DNA of 57,209 nucleotides, taken from Cyanobacteria bacterium PR.3.49 (GTDB lineage: Bacteria > Cyanobacteriota > Vampirovibrionia > Obscuribacterales > Obscuribacteraceae). The notes below the pieces were generated by a model, which was not told the origin of the DNA, did not search any database, and saw only the letters and a program-made list of their open reading frames with translations. Position 1 is the stretch's first letter. Every line of letters begins with the position of its first letter. A program made the position numbers and the translations under genes. Where the stretch lies: contig PNKB01000009.1 of assembly GCA_013997645.1 (NCBI GenBank), forward strand, positions 1-57,209, given 5' to 3'. This document shows, in pieces, positions 10,528 through 18,720 of this stretch.

Positions 10528-11160
10528 ATTCATGAGCAGAAAAAGCTCATTGAGATCTGACTGTCGTACGAGAAAAGTAAGTTCCGTAAATGTAGATATC
10601 AACTCTACAAGGTTCAGCTTCCTGACAGAAATTGCTCGCAACAAGGCGAAGTACATGTTGGGCGTGTCGATGAAGTGATCTCCAAACTGCACTGTTAGAG
10701 CAGCTAGATTCTCCAAAAGCAATTTCGGCTCATCCGGTCTAAAGTTCTTCAAAATCGGCTTTGCCAGTGGCATTGGCGCGATAATCGAGATTTCTCCGGC
10801 GCCATATGTAATTGTGAGAAAGTCTGCCTGAGCGAATTGCGCATCTGAATAAAGTTTTTGAGTTCGCAATTTGTTGGCTGCCGATTTGTTGAAAGTAATT
10901 TCGGCAAGATTTGTTTTTACGGCAATTCCTTGCAATTCAATTTTCGGAAGCAGCGGATCTTCAACAGTAACTTCTGACGAAATTCTCGACAAAGCTACGA
11001 CAATCGTTCCAACCTGCACTGGTTTCATCGCGCGACGCTCTACTTCCTTTTGAATGCGCTTGGCGTACGCGGATAGGTTGAGTACGCGCCTTGAAAGTGC
11101 CGTCAGCTCTAGTTCTGACGAGAAAAGTATGTCGCGGACGATATTTGTGACCTTAAGCAT
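10504..11160 (-). CDS. Hypothetical protein with possible HTH-like N-terminus, palindrome at its start
   Basis: 218 residues, no signal peptide or membrane helix. The N-terminal 50 residues (IVRDILFSSELELTALSRRVLNL, then KRIQKEVERR) are helical and could be a winged-helix or ACT-associated module. The middle (VGTIVVALSRIS ... IELQGIAVKTNLAEITF) has alternating beta-strand character reminiscent of ACT-like folds. I do not recognise the family. The start codon at 11160 has no Shine-Dalgarno motif; instead a perfect 7-bp inverted repeat lies three bases upstream, which suggests an operator and possible autoregulation. It converges with the TPR gene and overlaps it by 24 bases. Confidence 0.7.
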   Translation of the reverse strand: MLKVTNIVRDILFSSELELTALSRRVLNLSAYAKRIQKEVERRAMKPVQVGTIVVALSRISSEVTVEDPLLPKIELQGIAVKTNLAEITFNKSAANKLRTQKLYSDAQFAQADFLTITYGAGEISIIAPMPLAKPILKNFRPDEPKLLLENLAALTVQFGDHFIDTPNMYFALLRAISVRKLNLVELISTFTELTFLVRQSDLNELFLLMNSLMKKSG

Positions 11161-11163
11161 TGA

Positions 11164-11179
11164 TGTAATAAATATTACA
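11164..11179 (-). promoter_or_regulatory. Perfect palindrome covering the ribosome-binding region
   Basis: TGTAATA and TATTACA form perfect 7-bp arms separated by two A residues. The element ends three bases before the start codon of the 218-residue protein and replaces its expected Shine-Dalgarno. A TATGAT -10-like hexamer lies about 20 bases further upstream on the same strand. This arrangement suits a homodimeric repressor site that blocks initiation or clearance. The operator role is inferred. Confidence 0.45.
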
Positions 11180-11319
11180 AATACGAAATAAATGTATCAT
11201 ATCGCCAAAAAATGTACAGGCCGAACCATCGGTAGTAAATTGCCATCAGTTCAAACAAGGCTATGTCTGAGGCGGCGGATGAGCCGGCGCCGATATCGTT
11301 TTGCATCGGAGGAAAATTT

Positions 11320-11787
11320 ATGGCACTGGCAATTCGTCGAGCAACACCAGCTGATGCGCAAACCATTTTGAATTTGATTACTGCGCTTGCACAATATGAA
11401 AAGGAAGAGACTAGCGTAAAGGTAACTGCCGATGAATTGTGCAGCCAGTTACAGCAGGAGAAGCCTCCCTTCGAATGCGCAGTGGCAGAGGTTGATGGCT
11501 TGCCAATTGGCTTTGCACTCTATTTCTTTGCGTATTCAACATGGGAAGGGAGGCAAACACTTTACTTGGAAGATCTCTTCGTTCTGCCGCAATATCGTGG
11601 CACCGGTGCTGGTGCAAGGTTAATGGCTCATCTTGCAGGCGTTGCAAGAGAAAGCGATTGCGCGCGTTTTGAATGGTCTGTTCTCGAATGGAATGAGCCG
11701 GCAATCGGTTTTTACAACCGCATCGGTGCAAAGCCGGTGACTGGCTGGATGCGCTATCGAGTAGATCCAAGGTCTATCGCTTGCTGA
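11320..11787 (+). CDS. GNAT N-acetyltransferase, spermidine/diamine acetyltransferase-like
   Basis: Transfers acetyl from acetyl-CoA to an amine. The ATG at 11320 follows GGAGG by seven bases, so the longer frame opening at 11263 is not used. At 155 residues it fits single-domain GNATs. Motif A reads LEDLFVLPQYRGTGAGARLM, containing the acetyl-CoA pyrophosphate loop (Q/RxxGxG/A). The C-terminal ARFEWSVLEWNEPAIGFYNRIGA is motif B. The preceding WEGRQTLYLEDL and the early YEKEETSVKVT are typical of the SSAT-like (diamine acetyltransferase) branch. The true substrate cannot be read from the sequence. A strong hairpin follows its stop. Confidence 0.88.
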   Translation: MALAIRRATPADAQTILNLITALAQYEKEETSVKVTADELCSQLQQEKPPFECAVAEVDGLPIGFALYFFAYSTWEGRQTLYLEDLFVLPQYRGTGAGARLMAHLAGVARESDCARFEWSVLEWNEPAIGFYNRIGAKPVTGWMRYRVDPRSIAC

Positions 11788-11809
11788 TGTTTTATAGAAT
11801 GCATGAAAA

Positions 11810-11835
11810 AAAACCAGCGCGCGCGCGCTGGTTTT
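11810..11835. terminator. Bidirectional intrinsic terminator
   Basis: The arms AAAACCAGCGC and GCGCTGGTTTT flank a short GC loop, with A/T tracts on both sides. It lies between the convergent GNAT gene and the small Cys-rich gene and can terminate both. Confidence 0.8.
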
Positions 11836-11871
11836 CTCAATGCTTGAACCCATGTTGAATGGGATGACAGC

Positions 11872-12111
11872 CTACTTAGCTGGTTTTGCTGTTTCTGTAG
11901 CTTTGGAAGCATCAGCAGTGGTTGCGGCATCAGCAGCAGCTTTAGCATCAGACTTGGCTTCTGCTTTTGCTTTGTCTTTGCAGCAATCTTCTGCTTGTGC
12001 TTTCTCTTTCTTGGCGCCGCAGCAACCTTCGCCGGCTATTGCCGGAAGGAGCGAGGTGCCAACAAAAGCGACAGCAACCATACTCAAAAGGCTTACATTG
12101 AATTTCTTCAT
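11872..12111 (-). CDS. Small secreted Cys-Cys, Lys/Ala-rich protein
   Basis: 79 residues from the ATG at 12111, which has AAGGAG six bases upstream; the longer frame starting at 12141 would overlap the gene before. An N-terminal signal peptide (MKKFNVSLLSMVAVAFVGTS, cleavage probably after AIA) is followed by GEGCCGAKK and, about ten residues on, EDCCKDK. The rest is an Ala/Lys/Asp repeat-like tail, probably disordered. Two vicinal Cys pairs suggest soft-metal or persulfide binding outside the membrane. It lies 17 bases downstream of a rhodanese whose own C-terminus ends in SCCG, so the pair is probably one operon. Function is unknown. Confidence 0.72.
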   Translation of the reverse strand: MKKFNVSLLSMVAVAFVGTSLLPAIAGEGCCGAKKEKAQAEDCCKDKAKAEAKSDAKAAADAATTADASKATETAKPAK

Positions 12112-12128
12112 GGATTTCTCCTTAGTGG

Positions 12129-12539
12129 TTAACCGCAGCAAGAGCTCGATTTGTGCGTTTGACCGGTTCCTTCAACTTTGAGGTCTTTTTCGGCCCAGGT
12201 GTCAAAACCGCCGACGAGCTCTTTGACCTTGTAGCCCTTTTTGGCAAGCTCGAGAGCTGCCCTGGACGACAGGTGGCAAACGATGTCGTAGCAGTAGACC
12301 ACGGTCGTTTTGTCCTTACTCAGTTTATCCAAGTTCTTGTCAAGTTCTTCAAACTTGAGGTTGATTGCGCCAGGAATGTGACCTTTCGCAAAGAGTTCAG
12401 GGGTGCGCAGGTCGACGATGGTGTAGTTCTCGCCATTTTCGATAGCCATTTTCAAGCCGATGGGGCCGATTTCGTAAGCCAGTTTGGCTTCGAAATATGC
12501 TGCTGCATCAACGATTTTGGTTGGTGTTTCAACGGACAT
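12129..12539 (-). CDS. Rhodanese-domain sulfurtransferase with C-terminal CCG
   Basis: Single rhodanese domain, 136 residues, start supported by GGAGG five bases upstream. It carries YTIVDLRTPELFAKGHIPGAINL (CDC25/rhodanese A motif), the active-site segment VVYCYDIVCHLSSRAA and GGFDTWAEKDL at the end of the fold. The candidate persulfide cysteine is the first Cys of CYDIVC. The C-terminus extends as KSSSCCG, echoing the vicinal cysteines of the small secreted protein encoded 17 bases downstream. No export signal is seen, so it is cytosolic. Sulfur relay or metal/arsenate stress are both possible. A 7-bp hairpin sits directly upstream of its ribosome-binding site. Confidence 0.88.
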   Translation of the reverse strand: MSVETPTKIVDAAAYFEAKLAYEIGPIGLKMAIENGENYTIVDLRTPELFAKGHIPGAINLKFEELDKNLDKLSKDKTTVVYCYDIVCHLSSRAALELAKKGYKVKELVGGFDTWAEKDLKVEGTGQTHKSSSCCG

Positions 12540-12551
12540 AAACCCTCCTCA

Positions 12552-12570
12552 CACGATGGATTGCATCGTG
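12552..12570 (-). promoter_or_regulatory. 5'-UTR hairpin next to the rhodanese ribosome-binding site
   Basis: CACGATG and CATCGTG form a perfect 7-bp stem around a 5-base loop just before the GGAGG of the rhodanese gene. It could stabilise the transcript or modulate initiation. The role is inferred. Confidence 0.4.
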
Positions 12571-12688
12571 CTGGTGTAATAAAAAACTGCAACTGCCTAC
12601 ATGGTAGATTTTGACGGTGCAAAAGTGCAAGTAGGCACCCAAATGTTGTGTAGTATGCGATTGGATACTACTATCCACCAGCCGATTT

Positions 12689-15457
12689 TCAGTACCAACG
12701 TTTGCCGTTGATATTTAGTGCCGGCGTCGCCAGAGGCTCTACTTCGAGCTTCAGATCGCTGACCGATAATGGTACAAGATCGGATGAGATTTTGATCATC
12801 GCTGTGCAAGCTCGCTTGTCTATCGAAGTTGTCGCCATGATCCCCTCAATGCTGAATGGGCGTTTTCCACTGCCTTCAATCGATGGGGGCGAAACAGCAA
12901 GACGGATTGGACATTGCATCAATCCCCAATCAATCAGCTCAATATCAGCATTTACTTTGCCGGCACTGTCCACCAAACCCGATATTTTTAGGCGCAGATG
13001 CGGCTTTTGCAGATATTCGGCAGAAATCGTGGCACCGCTTAAGACCGCATGCTTTGATTTGCCGGGGCCTGGTTTTTGCTCGGCATTTCGTACATCTATA
13101 TAGATGGGAATCGATTTTGCTTGGTTGCTTGCGGCCGACTTACGCGAGTCATTGACCAGCAAGAACATGTGATATTGCCCGGTTTGTTTTCCGAACGAAC
13201 TGGAAAGGTCGTCGTTTGAACTTGCGGAACTCTCATTATTGGCTGCTGTCAGTCTTTTGCAAACGGCGTTTCGCACTGAGTCAGGCATTTGCTCTCTCAA
13301 CCTTGGATCGAGAATGCTGGGGTTATTGCAGAGTTTGGTCGGGGAAAAAATGCGAATCGACGGGCCAAAGACATCAGTGGATTTGATTTTTCCTGCACTG
13401 CCTGTAGTGGCGCCTGTCAAGGCTGCGTGCGTTTTGCTCTCTGCACCGGTCAGCGCAATGGTGTTCTCTTCGCCGGGTTTGAGCAAGCCCGGCGGCACAA
13501 CAAACGCACGCCACTGATCAAGACCGTCCGTGTCAGTGTGGAAGATGAATCCAAATGTGCGATAGTCGTTGCATAGATCAGGATTACCGGACAATTGCAA
13601 AAGCGAGATTGCTGGCGCGCTCACTTCTTTGCCGTTGACCTTGAGCCTGACCGCTCGCCAGTCACCGCGTATGTTCGCCAATACCATGGCGTTGTCGAAA
13701 GTGCTTGTCGTGACAGGCAATTTGACGGTGCGGGTGAGCGCTTCCTTGCTGCTGAGCCGCACTTGCCAGTCGCAGACGACTTCTCTGCCGAATAATGAGG
13801 CCGCCAGGCAGAGGGTCATGCTCATATAGGTAAGCAGAAATGCCAGAACTTTCGCTGATGTGTTGGACCGGCCCGAACCAAGTAATGTTCGCACTGCAAG
13901 CAGGCAGCCGATGAAGAGGAGCAGCGCACCAAGCATTAGCGAACTGGCAAGGATTTCTGTCGAGCCGGCAGCAAAAAGAGATCGCCAGACTTCGCCGTTC
14001 AAACTAAATGCCACCATGATGAATGCGGCGGCAAGAGAAAGTCTCAGCAGCGCAAACTTCTTGAGCTTTTGATTTTTGCCGCCCAGCCAAATGGCGAACA
14101 ACATAAGACAGGGCATGGCGGTAAATCCATAACGACTGTCTGCGACAAAGAGAAGATAAGTGGCATGGCCAAAGATAATCGCCAGTGCACCGATGCCAAT
14201 AATAAGCGAGCTGATGGTTGTTGATTGCGCCTCGGTAATCGGCAGGCTATGGCCATCTTCCCTGGAGCGCATGGTGAGCGGAGTCGAGATAAATGTAATC
14301 AGTCCGAACAGCCCAAACAAGATCAGAGTTTGATGTGCAAATACCTGCAGGTTGACCGGTATGCCAAGGCAGTCGATTTTGAAATCGTTCCACGGAGTGA
14401 GGAAAAGACGAAGCGGTTTGCGCGCCATTCGTCCATAGAAGTCGCCTGGATTCAACTTGTAGAATGCCGCTGCAACTGCAGCCGGTCCATCAGACTCGGA
14501 AAACATCTTCACCATGGGTGTGTCAGGCAAGGCGCCCCAGCCGTCTGTTTCCGGATTAAGCCCGGTAGCTATGTTGAATGTGGGCAGCCGCTTGGGAAGA
14601 AAACACACTTCGCCTGTTGCTGTTTTGGTAAAGAGCAACCAGGGAGTGAAAACAACAACAATCCCGGCAGCAGCCGCGAGCAGCGTGGCAATGAAAGTTC
14701 GCTTTTGCGCCTTAGCAAGAAAAAGAATCGTAAAAACAGCAAATAAAACCAGAAGCGCACCGGGAGCAAGAGCGGCTTTGACAAGCATCAAAATGGCGAT
14801 GCAAACTCCGAAAGTTGCCCCCGCTATGGGGGAAAGAGCAAGCTTTGAGTCTTGCCTTTTGGGGGCGATGAAACTAGACGAGAGCAAAGTTGCAGTGATA
14901 ATCAGTGCCGTAACTGTTTCAGTAAGAAAGCGACTCGCACCCATGATGGCAGCGGGCCACATTGCATAGATCAGTCCGGATGCTAAACCGATGGCGCGTC
15001 CGCCTGTGAATTTCCAGCCTGTAATTGCCAGAAGCGCTGCTGTCAGCGCGTGCATCACCGCCTGTAACACTATAGGAGCGCGCATATCCAAAAGATTTGG
15101 TTCTCGCCCCGTCAATGCGAAGAAGGCGCTGCCGAGACAAGGCAAGACCGGACCATTCAAAATCAGCACTTCGCTCAGTGATTTGATGGAAATGCTATGG
15201 TCGGCGCCATTTCTGATGTCATTGAAGCAGGCCAGAACGTTTTTCGCTGCCATCAGATACCCGCCCGAGTCAAAGACCGTTGCCAGCGCCATCACCGGCG
15301 GACGGAAGCTTTGAAAGAGCGCGGCAGTAAGACCGACAGCGAAACATCCGAGCGCAAATACAAGAGCGAAGCGAAACGATTTACAGCTCTCTTCAGCTTT
15401 TTCAGGCAGCACTGCAGGTGGTGCCTCTTTGGATGGAGAGCTTTCGGCCATCGTCAT
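12689..15457 (-). CDS. Polytopic ArnT/PMT-like glycosyltransferase with C-terminal beta-sandwich region
   Basis: 922 residues. After a short cytosolic segment, about a dozen hydrophobic helices run from residue 30 to 555. The first extracytoplasmic loop contains VFDSGGYLMAAKNVL with Asp63, matching the catalytic-acidic-residue position of GT-C fold enzymes that use polyprenyl-phosphate sugars. The C-terminal 350 residues are non-membrane and beta-rich (DWRAVRLKVNGKEV, WRAFVVPPGLLKPGEEN), similar in style to carbohydrate-binding jelly rolls. It is third in an operon behind AlgI-type and SGNH genes, with the start three bases after the preceding stop. This points to assembly or modification of an envelope glycan. 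The donor and acceptor are unknown. Confidence 0.75.
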   Translation of the reverse strand: MTMAESSPSKEAPPAVLPEKAEESCKSFRFALVFALGCFAVGLTAALFQSFRPPVMALATVFDSGGYLMAAKNVLACFNDIRNGADHSISIKSLSEVLILNGPVLPCLGSAFFALTGREPNLLDMRAPIVLQAVMHALTAALLAITGWKFTGGRAIGLASGLIYAMWPAAIMGASRFLTETVTALIITATLLSSSFIAPKRQDSKLALSPIAGATFGVCIAILMLVKAALAPGALLVLFAVFTILFLAKAQKRTFIATLLAAAAGIVVVFTPWLLFTKTATGEVCFLPKRLPTFNIATGLNPETDGWGALPDTPMVKMFSESDGPAAVAAAFYKLNPGDFYGRMARKPLRLFLTPWNDFKIDCLGIPVNLQVFAHQTLILFGLFGLITFISTPLTMRSREDGHSLPITEAQSTTISSLIIGIGALAIIFGHATYLLFVADSRYGFTAMPCLMLFAIWLGGKNQKLKKFALLRLSLAAAFIMVAFSLNGEVWRSLFAAGSTEILASSLMLGALLLFIGCLLAVRTLLGSGRSNTSAKVLAFLLTYMSMTLCLAASLFGREVVCDWQVRLSSKEALTRTVKLPVTTSTFDNAMVLANIRGDWRAVRLKVNGKEVSAPAISLLQLSGNPDLCNDYRTFGFIFHTDTDGLDQWRAFVVPPGLLKPGEENTIALTGAESKTHAALTGATTGSAGKIKSTDVFGPSIRIFSPTKLCNNPSILDPRLREQMPDSVRNAVCKRLTAANNESSASSNDDLSSSFGKQTGQYHMFLLVNDSRKSAASNQAKSIPIYIDVRNAEQKPGPGKSKHAVLSGATISAEYLQKPHLRLKISGLVDSAGKVNADIELIDWGLMQCPIRLAVSPPSIEGSGKRPFSIEGIMATTSIDKRACTAMIKISSDLVPLSVSDLKLEVEPLATPALNINGKRWY

Positions 15458-15460
15458 TTG

Positions 15461-16657
15461 CTATTGGGTGGCAGACAAGGCAGCAGTAAACGAGCGGTCC
15501 AGCGCCAGCTCATCACTAAGCAGTTTGAAAAACTGCACGCCTCCCAATCCATTTAAATGAACAGTGTCGGCAAAATGTTTTTGCTCGAAAGCATCCTGCT
15601 TATTCATGTCCAGGAAGCCGGCACCGTTTTCTCTAGCCATCGCCGCAACCGTGCTTTTGTATTGATCGTAAAACCCGGGTGCCATTAGACTCACATTGCC
15701 TGGCGTGAGCGGCATGTTTACCACCACTAATTGAATCCCTTGCTGCTTGCACAAGCTCATCAATTTGTTCAAATAAGAAAGCTGGCTTTTATAAGTCTTC
15801 TGTTTTATGTATGCATAGCGATGACGATACTCGGTCGTATTATCTCGAAAAGGCTCGGTCGCTTTGTCATACGGACCAATGCGCAATTCGTTGGCGCCGT
15901 TATCGTCCGGCACATCCATCCGCGCGATTGCTCTCAGCGCAAAAGGAGTTTTGATCTGCGCATCTGTGTGCGCATCCTTTCCAAAGGGTGCAAGAGAATA
16001 TGCAAATTTATGCTGCAGACAGATTAGATCAGGTCGATGCGACAGTGTGTAGATTGCCTTTTCCAGTCCATATTGAATGAATTCGTTCGCCGATGTTCGA
16101 GCCGATAAGGCAATATCCGAAAAATCGCTGAAGCGGTCTAAGTAGCGGAAAGTCTCGGTGCTGGCCGGGCTGGGCAATGTATTGTCGATGAGATCGCGCG
16201 GAGCAATTCCGTAGACGATAACCTTCGGTTGTTTGTCGCCCACCAGTAGGGAGCGTGCAATCAAGTAGGCATCAGACGCCATTTGACCGGCAATGGCAAA
16301 GCTGAAAGCGCTCGGTTTTTGCCCGCCTTTTTGCGCCAGAAAATCTTCCATGCAAGTCGAATGGAAGTGTTTGACTTCATTGACTATCTCATTGCGCTTG
16401 GTGGCGTCGCCTGCATGATGAGCCGTCATCATCAAACTGGAGCCGAGTAAAACAATATCCGGTGCCTTTGGTTCTGCCAGATAACCTTTCGCCGTCCACC
16501 AGATAAGACTGCGAATCGGTGAGTTGTGCGGATCGGTCAGGTGAAGGTTCTTGTCGGCAATGCGAAAACCGGCATCAACTGCCAGAAACATACCAAGTCC
16601 GAGCACGGCGAAGCTGGAGAGCAAGGTTTTCAAAATTGAATTTTTACTGACCATCAT
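15461..16657 (-). CDS. SGNH/DltD-AlgJ-like membrane-anchored acyl-modification protein
   Basis: 398 residues from the ATG at 16657 (another ATG lies at 16654), eight bases after the AlgI-like stop; a longer frame would overlap that gene. One N-terminal hydrophobic helix (residues about 9-31) anchors it. VLLGSSLMM at about 70-76 is SGNH block I with the nucleophile Ser; VVVNMPLTPGN and the C-terminal DTVHLNGLGG supply the Asp-x-x-His block. Such proteins partner an MBOAT by accepting the acyl group outside the membrane and passing it to the polysaccharide (as AlgJ/AlgX or DltD do). The context supports this job. The actual glycan is not evident. Confidence 0.82.
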   Translation of the reverse strand: MMVSKNSILKTLLSSFAVLGLGMFLAVDAGFRIADKNLHLTDPHNSPIRSLIWWTAKGYLAEPKAPDIVLLGSSLMMTAHHAGDATKRNEIVNEVKHFHSTCMEDFLAQKGGQKPSAFSFAIAGQMASDAYLIARSLLVGDKQPKVIVYGIAPRDLIDNTLPSPASTETFRYLDRFSDFSDIALSARTSANEFIQYGLEKAIYTLSHRPDLICLQHKFAYSLAPFGKDAHTDAQIKTPFALRAIARMDVPDDNGANELRIGPYDKATEPFRDNTTEYRHRYAYIKQKTYKSQLSYLNKLMSLCKQQGIQLVVVNMPLTPGNVSLMAPGFYDQYKSTVAAMARENGAGFLDMNKQDAFEQKHFADTVHLNGLGGVQFFKLLSDELALDRSFTAALSATQ

Positions 16658-16665
16658 AAATATGC

Positions 16666-18141
16666 TTAGAACTGGAAGTAAATGAACTTGGGTGATTTGT
16701 CCGGCGAAAATACGAGAATCATCAACATCAAAGCGCAGACCCATGCCGCTTTTATCACTTTAGGCGAGCGCGCCACCCAGTTGGTTTTGTCGATGTAACC
16801 CATGAGCACATGCGAAATTGCCAAAAGGGGTAAGAGCAGAAAGACCGCCGGATAGATAAGCGGGTAATTGATGCTGGGAAGGTTCATCGCAGCAGCATAA
16901 GAGGGCATGCCGCTGAAGACTGTGTCCATGAAGAAAAGCTTTTTGAGGATTTCCCCTGCCGTTGCCATCGTGTCGGCACGGAAAAGTACCCAGCCGATGC
17001 AAACAACGTGGAAGGTGAAAAGAGTGGAAAGAGCCGTTCCTAATTTTGAATCGACGGCGCTTGAAACGAAAGAGTATCCGTTGTCTGAAAGCCATTCGCG
17101 ACCGTCTTTAAACAATTTGTGCAGACCAAGCATGGCGCCGTGAAAAATGCCCCAGACCAGAAAGTGCCCAGCCGCTCCATGCCAAAGCCCGCCCAGGGCC
17201 ATGGTGATCATCAAATTGCGATAGACCTTCCATTTTGCCGAAACGCGTGAGCCGCCCAAAGGAATAAACAGGTAATCGCGCAACCAGGTGGAAAGCGAAA
17301 TATGCCAGCGATGCCAGAAATCAGCAATGTTTTTGGCAAGATACGGCAAATTGAAGTTGATCGGCACTTTGTAGCCGAAGAGCATTGCCGAACCTCTGGC
17401 TATATCTGTGTAGCCGGAAAAGTCGAAATAGATTTGAAATGCAAACGCATAAGTGAAGAGCCAGAGATCCAGTCCAGTAAAGAGTTCTGGATGCTGGAAG
17501 CCGCCCTGCACGAAGAATGCCAGATTGTCGGCAATAAGGACTTTCTTGAACAAACCCATGAGGATGAGAGAGACTCCCGAATCCAAATCCTTTATAGAGA
17601 ACTTGGCCGGATTGAGAAATTGCGGAATAAAATCCTGGAAACGTTTGATGGGACCGGCGATTTGAGTGGGAAAGAAACTGGCGAAAAGAGCGAACGCCAT
17701 AAATGATTTGATGGGGGCGCTGCCGCGATAAACGTCGACCACGTAGTGGATGAATTCGAAGACAAAGAAAGAGATGCCCAGCGGCAGAACAATATCGAAT
17801 GCCATTGCCGGCGGTGCCATGCCCAGTGGCTTGATAAGGGACCCGAGGCTGTCGTTTAGAAAATAGGCGTATTTGAAAAAGCAGAGAGTAACCAGGTTAG
17901 TCGCAACTGCTGCGATCAGCCACGGCTTCTTGTTGTTCTCGGACTTAGAGATATAGAAGCCAAAGAAGTAATTGACGACCGTGAGCCCGAGGATGAGCAA
18001 GATAAAGATAGGCCGCCAGCTCATATAGAAGACGTAGCTGGCAATCAAAAGAATCGGCACTCGGAATTTAACCGGGCTGACCCAATAAAGAGCGACCACA
18101 ATGGGAAGAAAAATTGCGTACGTCAGAGAATTGAATAGCAT
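16666..18141 (-). CDS. MBOAT family O-acyltransferase, AlgI-like
   Basis: 491 residues with about eleven membrane helices, the typical AlgI size. The N-terminus MLFNSLTYAIFLPIVVALYW is diagnostic of this subfamily. The signature segment FWHRWHISLSTWLRDYLFIPLGG and the catalytic His in GGLWHGAAGHFLVWG are present. It carries acyl (usually acetyl) groups across the cytoplasmic membrane for O-acylation of an exopolysaccharide or cell-wall polymer. It leads an operon with an SGNH partner and a large glycosyltransferase-like protein. No alginate-synthesis genes are nearby, so the substrate is probably another envelope glycan. Confidence 0.93.
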   Translation of the reverse strand: MLFNSLTYAIFLPIVVALYWVSPVKFRVPILLIASYVFYMSWRPIFILLILGLTVVNYFFGFYISKSENNKKPWLIAAVATNLVTLCFFKYAYFLNDSLGSLIKPLGMAPPAMAFDIVLPLGISFFVFEFIHYVVDVYRGSAPIKSFMAFALFASFFPTQIAGPIKRFQDFIPQFLNPAKFSIKDLDSGVSLILMGLFKKVLIADNLAFFVQGGFQHPELFTGLDLWLFTYAFAFQIYFDFSGYTDIARGSAMLFGYKVPINFNLPYLAKNIADFWHRWHISLSTWLRDYLFIPLGGSRVSAKWKVYRNLMITMALGGLWHGAAGHFLVWGIFHGAMLGLHKLFKDGREWLSDNGYSFVSSAVDSKLGTALSTLFTFHVVCIGWVLFRADTMATAGEILKKLFFMDTVFSGMPSYAAAMNLPSINYPLIYPAVFLLLPLLAISHVLMGYIDKTNWVARSPKVIKAAWVCALMLMILVFSPDKSPKFIYFQF

Positions 18142-18232
18142 CGGGAGCCTATTGAGACCTGATATCTGGAGCCCTGAAACTTGTCAATAATACCGGGCAG
18201 TGGCAATCCGGTCCTTAATCACAACCAAGCAA

Positions 18233-18268
18233 AAGACCCGGCGGTTTTTATACCGAATGCCGGGTCTT
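18233..18268 (-). terminator. Intrinsic terminator after the thioredoxin-like gene
   Basis: AAGACCCGGC and GCCGGGTCTT form a perfect 10-bp stem. On the minus strand it is followed by TTTTGCTT, placing it as terminator of the 86-residue protein gene. Confidence 0.72.
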
Positions 18269-18325
18269 CAAAATTTGTACTTACACGGGCTAACGGTTAA
18301 GGGGCTCCTCACAACCCCTGTCGGC

Positions 18326-18586
18326 TTAAATCGCGAGTGGGCACTCGGTAATCTCTTTCCATTTCCTGCTCAGCAGGTCGGTTAGAGCCTCGAGTGTATT
18401 GGTGATTCCGGAATCATGTTCTTCGTTGCCGTTAATGCGGATTCTGGGTGAAGCGTTTTCCTGACCACAGGCTTCTACCAGCTCCACTGGGATGGGAAGG
18501 CGCTCCTCAGCAATCACCTTCTCGAGCGTATCACGGACGCTGGAATACGAACTGCAGCCGGGCTTGTAAATGAGCTCTACCCGCAT
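18326..18586 (-). CDS. Small thioredoxin-fold protein with a single active-site Cys
   Basis: 86 residues. The start is set by GGAGG nine bases before the ATG. The N-terminal strand-loop MRVELIYKPGCSSY matches the beta1-CxxC position of small thioredoxin-like proteins found beside mercury or redox genes, but the second Cys is replaced by Tyr. SPRIRINGNEE supplies the expected cis-Pro strand. Other Cys residues occur in EACGQE and near the C-terminus (TECPLAI). It could be a monothiol redox or metal-binding protein. A near-consensus promoter lies about 100 bases upstream and a terminator follows, so it is monocistronic. Confidence 0.75.
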   Translation of the reverse strand: MRVELIYKPGCSSYSSVRDTLEKVIAEERLPIPVELVEACGQENASPRIRINGNEEHDSGITNTLEALTDLLSRKWKEITECPLAI

Positions 18587-18635
18587 ATGATGAAACCTCC
18601 TCTCTGTTGAAACTGTGACAAAGGGGATTCCGTGC

Positions 18636-18649
18636 GCTTCCGAGGAAGC
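18636..18649 (-). promoter_or_regulatory. Small 5'-UTR hairpin of the thioredoxin-like gene
   Basis: GCTTCC and GGAAGC are perfect inverted arms within the predicted leader between the promoter at 18691-18718 and the ribosome-binding site. The innermost pairs must open because the loop is only two bases. Confidence 0.3.
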
Positions 18650-18690
18650 TCACCAAAAATAAAGGAAACCTTAACGCCTTGCTTGAGAGA

Positions 18691-18718
18691 AGTATAAGCG
18701 CAAATTATCAGTTGCCAA
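18691..18718 (-). promoter_or_regulatory. Sigma-70 promoter of the thioredoxin-like gene
   Basis: Read on the minus strand: TTGGCA, a 16-base spacer, then TATACT. Each hexamer differs from consensus at one base. The predicted transcript has a leader of roughly 100 bases before the ATG at 18586. Confidence 0.65.
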
Positions 18719-18720
18719 TA

